From an uncultured Clostridia bacterium (lineage in GTDB: Bacteria > Bacillota > Clostridia > Oscillospirales > Ruminococcaceae): a stretch of DNA of 10,710 nucleotides. Below, piece by piece: positions 7,501-10,710 of this stretch. The stretch spans positions 1 through 10,710 of the forward strand of contig CANCXY010000105.1 in NCBI GenBank assembly GCA_947381875.1, read 5' to 3'. Position 1 is the first letter of the stretch, and every line of letters begins with the position of its first letter. A program made the translations under genes and the position numbers. The notes beneath the pieces were generated by a model. That model was given only the letters and a program-made list of their open reading frames with translations, did no database searches and had not been told where the DNA came from.

Positions 7501-8512
7501 CGTGGAGGGCCTGACGGATATCTCCGAGGCGCAGGCCGCCCAGAACCCGGAGACGCGTGTCACGATCGACAAATACAAAGCCGCACAGTACAACCTCACC
7601 GTCGCGCAGGTCTTTTCCGAACTGGCCGCCGCGCTGACCGACACCACCACCGCGACAACGCTGACACTGGACGACGGCGAGCTGCCGGTGATCGTATGCC
7701 GGGACGCGGACGCCGCCCCCACGCGCGAAACGCTGATGGACCACGCCTTCACCGTGACGAACGCGGCGGGCGAGGAGGAGACGGTTTACCTGCGCGATAT
7801 CGCCGCACAGAGCGAGGCGCAGAGCCTTGCAGCCATCCAACGCGAAAACGGCGTGCGCACCATGCAGGTGACGGCGGCGGTGGACAGCGAACACAACATC
7901 GGTCTTGTGAGCCGCGAGATCACCCGTCAGCTCTCGTCATTGGAGGTGCCCGCAGGCTGTGAGGTGGCATTGGAGGGCGAAAACGAGACGATCAACACCG
8001 CGCTTGTCGACCTTGTAAAAATGATCGCTTTGGCAATCGTATTTATTTATCTCATCATGGTGGCACAGTTCCAAAGCCTGCTTTCGCCGTTCATCGTCAT
8101 GTTTACAATCCCGCTCGCGTTCACCGGCGGCCTGCTGGCTCTCTGGCTCACGCGGTGCGAGATATCGGTGATCGCAATGTTAGGGTTCCTGGTATTGGCG
8201 GGCGTAGTGGTAAACAACGGCATCGTGTTTGTCGATTCCATCAACCAGCTCCGCCTTTCCGGCCAAACGCGCGCCGACGCGATTCTGCAAACCGGCCAAA
8301 CGCGCATGCGCCCCGTGCTGATGACGGCCCTCACCACAATCCTTGCCATGTCCACGATGGCCCTCGGCATAGGCAGCGGCGCGGAGATGACCCAGCCTAT
8401 GGCAATCGTCTCCATCGGCGGCCTCGCCTACGCAACGCTTCTCACGCTGTTCGTCGTGCCCGTCCTCTACGACATCTTCTGCCGGAAAGAACTGCGCGCG
8501 GCGGACGTGTGA
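4544..8512 (+). CDS. RND-family efflux transporter (HAE/SwrC-like) with a coiled-coil insertion in the porter domain
   Basis: The 1322-residue inner-membrane pump begins MLARYSVKRPYTVL. Helix 1 (about 13-31) leads into the typical porter segment with PGASPEKIE. The second half repeats the plan: helix 7 near 820-840, a second porter region, and a helix cluster ending before the C-terminus. Proton-relay equivalents are VDNSIVVIEN in TM4 (Asp701, Asn702) and VNNGIVFVDS in TM10 (Asn1224, Asn1225). Thus one TM4 Asp is kept, and Asn replaces the AcrB Lys940 position; I believe this pattern is common in Firmicute homologues. Residues about 195-490 are an extra Ala/Glu/Gln/Lys-rich coiled-coil pair around a small tip; without them the length is about 1027, normal for RND. 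A Gly/Ser/Met-rich loop lies at 889-908. ATG 4544 is chosen for its GAAGGGGG ribosome site and the upstream promoter. No adaptor or outer-membrane gene lies adjacent. The substrate cannot be told from sequence; related SwrC exports surfactin and other amphiphiles. Confidence 0.93.
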   Translation: MLARYSVKRPYTVLVAVVLVLVLGVISFTQMTTDLLPAIELPYVVVITSYPGASPEKIESTVTKPLEATLGTGSGIKNVSSTSNENASIIMLEYEQGTNMDSAMIELSSNADLVTGSFDDAVGSPMFLKISPDMLPVMVASVDRDGLDVYGISDFARDTVTPAFERLDGVASVDATGLVTRQLRVTLRQEKIDALNKKVLAGVDGQLAEAQQELEDGRAKLASGKAEVEKGAAALAEQKGAALDGMAQGAAQLDSASASLSALLSEEMTLQANKAGFEAQRGLLVQVQALCAVLQSVFLPAEGAQPALSAEGYMQMAALYEALRAKSPEMPAFVGPEAVLAPTQDGTGVTPSPAFCAQVAMLYGALGQADPQMPAFPAADTPSYPAAIGETLRAALSYATGRTAEIETELRNIETRLLVLAASKPALEENLQKAQDAYAALEKGKLTAVNEMTRGEVTLDQTKAQLEQAEQQLQDAQAQFDDARDAAYKRADLSGILTMETLGRMLMAQNMSMPAGYITEGAERYLVKVGDAFSAPEELENLLLMHINAEGVGDIYLSDVADIEMADDADESYAKVNGNDGVVLSFQKQSTASTATVSERINDAIERLEESEPGLHITPLMDQGDYIRLVVDSVLSNLLWGGLLAILVLILFLRDARPTLIVACSIPFSLLCAVTLMYFSNVTLNIISLSGLALGVGMLVDNSIVVIENIYRLRAEGVPPAKAAVEGARQVAGAIFASTLTTICVFVPIVFTQGLSRQLFTDMGLTIAYALLASLVVALTLVPAMGASVLRGAKEKAAGWFEKLVGGYGRLLKWSLRHKTPVLALALALLVCSVFLAAQMGTAFIPAMDSPQMSVSLTAPRGMDREQAYALADTLMERVGAVEGVETVGAMSGGGASSMMGGGSSGAGTQSFTFYVLLADQRSVSNTDVARAITESTQDMEGTVSVQESTMDMSALGGSGVELVISGQNLDSMRAVADDLRTLLRGVEGLTDISEAQAAQNPETRVTIDKYKAAQYNLTVAQVFSELAAALTDTTTATTLTLDDGELPVIVCRDADAAPTRETLMDHAFTVTNAAGEEETVYLRDIAAQSEAQSLAAIQRENGVRTMQVTAAVDSEHNIGLVSREITRQLSSLEVPAGCEVALEGENETINTALVDLVKMIALAIVFIYLIMVAQFQSLLSPFIVMFTIPLAFTGGLLALWLTRCEISVIAMLGFLVLAGVVVNNGIVFVDSINQLRLSGQTRADAILQTGQTRMRPVLMTALTTILAMSTMALGIGSGAEMTQPMAIVSIGGLAYATLLTLFVVPVLYDIFCRKELRAADV

Positions 8513-8598
8513 TGGTGGGCTGTCGCCCACACCTGCCCAGAGGCTCTGCCTCTGGACTCCGCCAAAGGGGCGCAGCCCCTTTGGAAACCAATCTTGTT
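8513..8598 (+). repeat. Three-hairpin intergenic repeat, copy 1
   Basis: Three perfect stem-loops follow one another directly after the RND stop codon. H1 (8515-8530) has the 6-bp stem GTGGGC/GCCCAC. H2 (8537-8555) has the 8-bp stem CCAGAGGC/GCCTCTGG with loop TCT. H3 (8562-8584) has the 10-bp stem CCAAAGGGGC/GCCCCTTTGG with loop GCA. Bases 8550-8598 recur in inverted orientation at 10662-10710 with a single mismatch, so this is a mobile or dispersed repeat rather than a chance structure. No T tract follows H3, so it is not a classical intrinsic terminator, though it may end or stabilise the RND mRNA. The right boundary near 8598 is where homology stops; the left boundary cannot be set from this window. 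Confidence 0.88.
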
Positions 8599-8758
8599 AT
8601 ATGGTTTTATGGGCGTTTTGCGCCGAAAAATTCTATTCAATTTCACCAATGCTGTCCGGCTCTTTCCATTTATCTTGTGAAATGCTCTGAAATCTTCTGG
8701 AAAGCATTGCATTTTTTCGCTGTGCATGGTACTTTATTAACAAACGGAGGGATCAATT
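8599..8758 (+). promoter_or_regulatory. AT-richer leader with candidate promoter for the lectin-flippase unit
   Basis: This 160-bp stretch is markedly more AT-rich than its surroundings and has no gene. A candidate promoter is TTGCAT (8707-8712), a 17-bp spacer, then TACTTT (8730-8735). The -35 is reasonable and the -10 is weak, so the assignment is tentative. A good ribosome site, GGAGG, at about 8746-8750 precedes the lectin ATG by 8 nt. Confidence 0.45.
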
Positions 8759-9367
8759 ATGAAAGCAAATACCGTATATCAGATTGCCGCCGCCGATGGC
8801 CGTGTGCTTGAGGTCGCGGATTTCAGTGTGGAAAATGGCGCGTCTGTGCAGCTTTGGGAAAACGCGAACATTGACAGTCAGAAGTGGCTGTTGGCCGAGG
8901 TTGGCGAGGGCGTGTATAAGCTGGAAAATAAGCTGACCGGCAAAGTGCTGGACGTGATCGACGCGGGCGCGGAGAATGGCGCGTGGCTGCATCAGTGGGA
9001 TTTCGTGGGCGCGGACAATCAGCTCTGGACGGTAGAGCCGACGGCAAATGGGCTGTATAAACTGCGTTCCAAGCTGTCCGGCCGCGTGCTGGATATCGTG
9101 GAAATGGCCGAGGGCAACGGCGCGCGCCTGCAAATCTGGGACGACGTGGACGGCGCAAACCAGGCATGGGCGCTCATCCCCGTAGACGGCGGAGAAGCCC
9201 AGGCGGAAGCCGCCGAACCGCTCCCCGCGCCTGTGGAGGAGAAACCGGCAGAGGAACCCGCCGCGAAGCCCGCGAAAAAAACAGCCGCAAAAAAAACAAC
9301 TACGACAAAGAAAACAACTACCACCAAAACTGCCGCGAAGAAAACTACGGCAGCGAAGAAAAAGTAA
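8759..9367 (+). CDS. Ricin-type beta-trefoil lectin (RICIN) protein with a basic Lys/Thr/Ala tail
   Basis: The 202-residue protein has two parts. Residues 5-141 form a complete beta-trefoil of three repeats about 47 residues apart. Each has a Y-x-(I/L) strand, a G-(R/K)-V-L-(E/D) strand and a closing QxW: QKW (41-43), QLW (88-90), QAW (135-137). This family binds sugars, commonly galactose- or xylan-type glycans. Residues 146-172 are an acidic Pro/Glu/Ala linker. Residues 173-202 are almost only Lys, Thr and Ala, resembling histone H1 or AlgP-like tails that bind polyanions. There is no signal peptide, transmembrane helix or LPXTG motif, so it is predicted cytosolic unless exported non-classically. 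ATG 8759 has a strong GGAGG site. The stop lies 3 bp before the flippase ATG, so the two are probably co-transcribed. The ligand and role are unknown. Confidence 0.9.
   Translation: MKANTVYQIAAADGRVLEVADFSVENGASVQLWENANIDSQKWLLAEVGEGVYKLENKLTGKVLDVIDAGAENGAWLHQWDFVGADNQLWTVEPTANGLYKLRSKLSGRVLDIVEMAEGNGARLQIWDDVDGANQAWALIPVDGGEAQAEAAEPLPAPVEEKPAEEPAAKPAKKTAAKKTTTTKKTTTTKTAAKKTTAAKKK
9274..9364 (+). repeat. A-rich low-complexity tract encoding the basic tail
   Basis: The DNA here is built from recurring AAGAAAAC-, ACTAC- and GCCGCGAAG-like units, with several runs of five to seven A residues, encoding KKT/TTT/AAK blocks. Such tracts are prone to replication slippage, so tail length may vary among strains and a frameshift could separate the lectin from the downstream gene. 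Confidence 0.7.
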
Positions 9368-9370
9368 TCC

Positions 9371-10639
9371 ATGACGGACGCGTCAGCGCTCAGAAGGAAT
9401 TTTTTCTGGAACACCATCGGGCAGCTCACCTATATGGGCTGCCAGTTTTTATGCGGTATCCTTGTAATCGGCCTGGCGGGGGAGCGGGTCTCAGGCGTCT
9501 ATAATACAGCGCTCACGGCCACCAGTATTTTTCTCGCCGCAGCCTCATATGGCATGTACAGCTTTCAGGTTTCGGATGTCGAGCGCCAGTACGCCGACAG
9601 CGCCTATATCCGAAGCCGCCTGTGGACGTGCTGCGCCAGTGTGCTGCTGTGCGTGGGCTTTGTCGCCGTGAACGCGTGCGGGGGCGCGAACCCCTACAGC
9701 GCCGAGCAGAGCGCCGCCGTGCTGCTGTTTTTGGGGTACCGCATGGTAGAATCCTATACGGATGTATACAACGCCATCCTACAGCGCGCTGAGCGGTTAG
9801 ATATTGTCGGCAAGATATATGCGGTGCGCGGCCTCGCCACGGTCATCCCCTTTGTGGGCGTGCTGTACCTGACCCAGAATATCTTATGGACGCTGGTCGC
9901 CATGCTGACCGTCAGCGCGGCGGTGTTCCTGTTCGGTACGCTGCCGCGCGCCCGCATGTTCTATACATCGGAACACCCGCAGACGCGGCGCGTGGCCGCG
10001 CTGCTGTGGACATGCGCGCCGCTGGCCGTGTACAGCTTCCTCAGCACAGCCGCCGCGTCTATCCCGAAGCTGCTGTTGGGGCGGCTGATGGGGGAGGCGG
10101 CGCTGGGCATTTACGGCCCTGTCACACAGCCGGTGCTGCTGTTGCAGGTGGGCGCGACGTACCTGTTTAACCCGTTTATCACGGTGTTTTCCGGGAGCTA
10201 TGCGCGGGGCGACAAACCCGCTTTCTGGAAAGCGGTGCGCGGCGTTCTGCTTGTGGTGCTGGCTCTGCTGCCCATTGGGTTGGCTGTAGCGGTATTTCTG
10301 GGGCGCTGGGGGCTGTCTGTGTTCGTCTCTCCGGCCCTGGCCGATTACCAATACCTTTTGCCGCCGATGGTCGTCTCGGCCATCCTGACGGCGCTGGTGC
10401 TGTTTTGCAGCATGGTTTTAACCGTAATGCGCTGCATGAAGGGTTTGATCGCGGCCAATATCGGCGCGATTCTGGCGGCGGCACTGGCAAGCGGGCCGTG
10501 CATCACGCGCTGGGGACTACAGGGCACGACCATCGCGGCCATCGCGGCGCAGAGCGTCCAGCTTGCCTTACTGATGGGAATCGGCTGGCGCAGGGCGCGC
10601 GCACATTTTGAGGCGCAAGGCCCGCAGATGGAATCCTAA
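9371..10639 (+). CDS. Polytopic flippase of the Wzx/MATE-like (oligosaccharide or lipid-linked glycan) superfamily
   Basis: The 422-residue integral membrane protein has roughly twelve predicted helices. The N-terminus, LRRNFFWNTIGQLTYMGCQF, resembles Wzx/PST-family exporters, whose first helix typically follows an R-N-x-x-W/S-N pattern. Further helices lie near 42-63, 80-101, 148-190, 210-235, 245-280, 290-320, 328-352 and 360-405, with Arg/Lys on short cytoplasmic loops. Family members move undecaprenyl- or other lipid-linked oligosaccharides across the membrane. ATG 9371 follows the lectin stop by 3 bp and has only a weak A/G-rich ribosome site inside the end of the lectin gene, so translational coupling is likely. 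No glycosyltransferase or polymerase gene is in view, which is unusual for Wzx; the partner genes may lie to the right or elsewhere. MurJ or a divergent MATE exporter are less likely alternatives. Confidence 0.8.
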   Translation: MTDASALRRNFFWNTIGQLTYMGCQFLCGILVIGLAGERVSGVYNTALTATSIFLAAASYGMYSFQVSDVERQYADSAYIRSRLWTCCASVLLCVGFVAVNACGGANPYSAEQSAAVLLFLGYRMVESYTDVYNAILQRAERLDIVGKIYAVRGLATVIPFVGVLYLTQNILWTLVAMLTVSAAVFLFGTLPRARMFYTSEHPQTRRVAALLWTCAPLAVYSFLSTAAASIPKLLLGRLMGEAALGIYGPVTQPVLLLQVGATYLFNPFITVFSGSYARGDKPAFWKAVRGVLLVVLALLPIGLAVAVFLGRWGLSVFVSPALADYQYLLPPMVVSAILTALVLFCSMVLTVMRCMKGLIAANIGAILAAALASGPCITRWGLQGTTIAAIAAQSVQLALLMGIGWRRARAHFEAQGPQMES

Positions 10640-10661
10640 ACGCGCAAACAGAAAAAAATGG

Positions 10662-10710
10662 AACAAGATGGGTTTCCAAAGGGGCTGCGCCCCTTTGGCG
10701 GAGTCCAGAG
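10662..10710 (-). repeat. Three-hairpin intergenic repeat, copy 2 (inverted; cut by window edge)
   Basis: This is the reverse complement of 8550-8598. It is identical over 40 bp (10671-10710 against 8550-8589), then has one mismatch (10670), then eight more matching bases. It includes the whole H3 stem and one arm of H2; H2's other arm and any H1 would lie beyond the window. It starts 23 bp after the flippase stop codon. The two copies face each other across about 2.1 kb containing only the lectin and flippase genes. Confidence 0.9.

Noticed and set aside
6982..7962. 326-codon plus-strand open frame inside the RND gene
   Set aside because: It is Arg/His/Gly-rich in a shifted frame and fully embedded in a well-supported transporter sequence, so it is a shadow.
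8513..10710. Composite transposon or insertion sequence
   Set aside because: The inverted repeats are real, but no transposase or target duplication is visible, so I report only repeats.

Overview
The window looks like chromosomal DNA from a GC-rich Gram-positive anaerobe, most likely a Clostridia-class Firmicute. The evidence is strong AGGAGG-type ribosome binding sites, a CIRCE (HrcA) operator, a VanY-type wall carboxypeptidase, an RND pump with no outer-membrane partners encoded beside it, and hairpin-rich intergenic repeats of a kind I associate with gut Clostridia. I cannot fix the genus from sequence alone.

Layout: (1) 1-1147, minus strand: 5' part of htpG (Hsp90), running off the left edge. 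(2) 1148-1582: divergent control region. A CIRCE operator overlaps the predicted htpG transcription start, and a separate plus-strand promoter serves the next gene. (3) 1583-4294, plus: a 903-residue single-pass membrane protein with about 640 residues of Pro/Ala-rich, probably disordered cytoplasmic sequence, one transmembrane helix and an extracellular M15B/VanY D,D-carboxypeptidase domain; an intrinsic terminator follows. (4) 4544-8512, plus: a 1322-residue RND-family transporter with an approximately 295-residue coiled-coil insertion in its first porter region. (5) 8513-8598: a compact three-hairpin repeat. (6) 8759-9367 and 9371-10639, plus: a two-gene unit encoding a ricin-type beta-trefoil lectin with a Lys/Thr/Ala tail and a multi-pass flippase of the Wzx/MATE-like superfamily. 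(7) 10662-10710: an inverted copy of the hairpin repeat, continuing past the right edge.

The genes fall into separate transcription units. Three of the four plus-strand genes concern the envelope: wall trimming, export by RND, and lipid-linked glycan flipping. htpG is a heat-shock gene under likely HrcA control. The lectin and flippase are 3 bp apart and bracketed by inverted repeats, so they may act or move as a unit.

The points most worth following up are the coiled-coil arm in the RND pump, which has a duplicated tip motif; the motif-studded disordered domain on the VanY enzyme; the lectin with a histone-like tail paired with a flippase; and the inverted three-hairpin repeats. I found no CRISPR array, tRNA, rRNA, transposase or phage gene.
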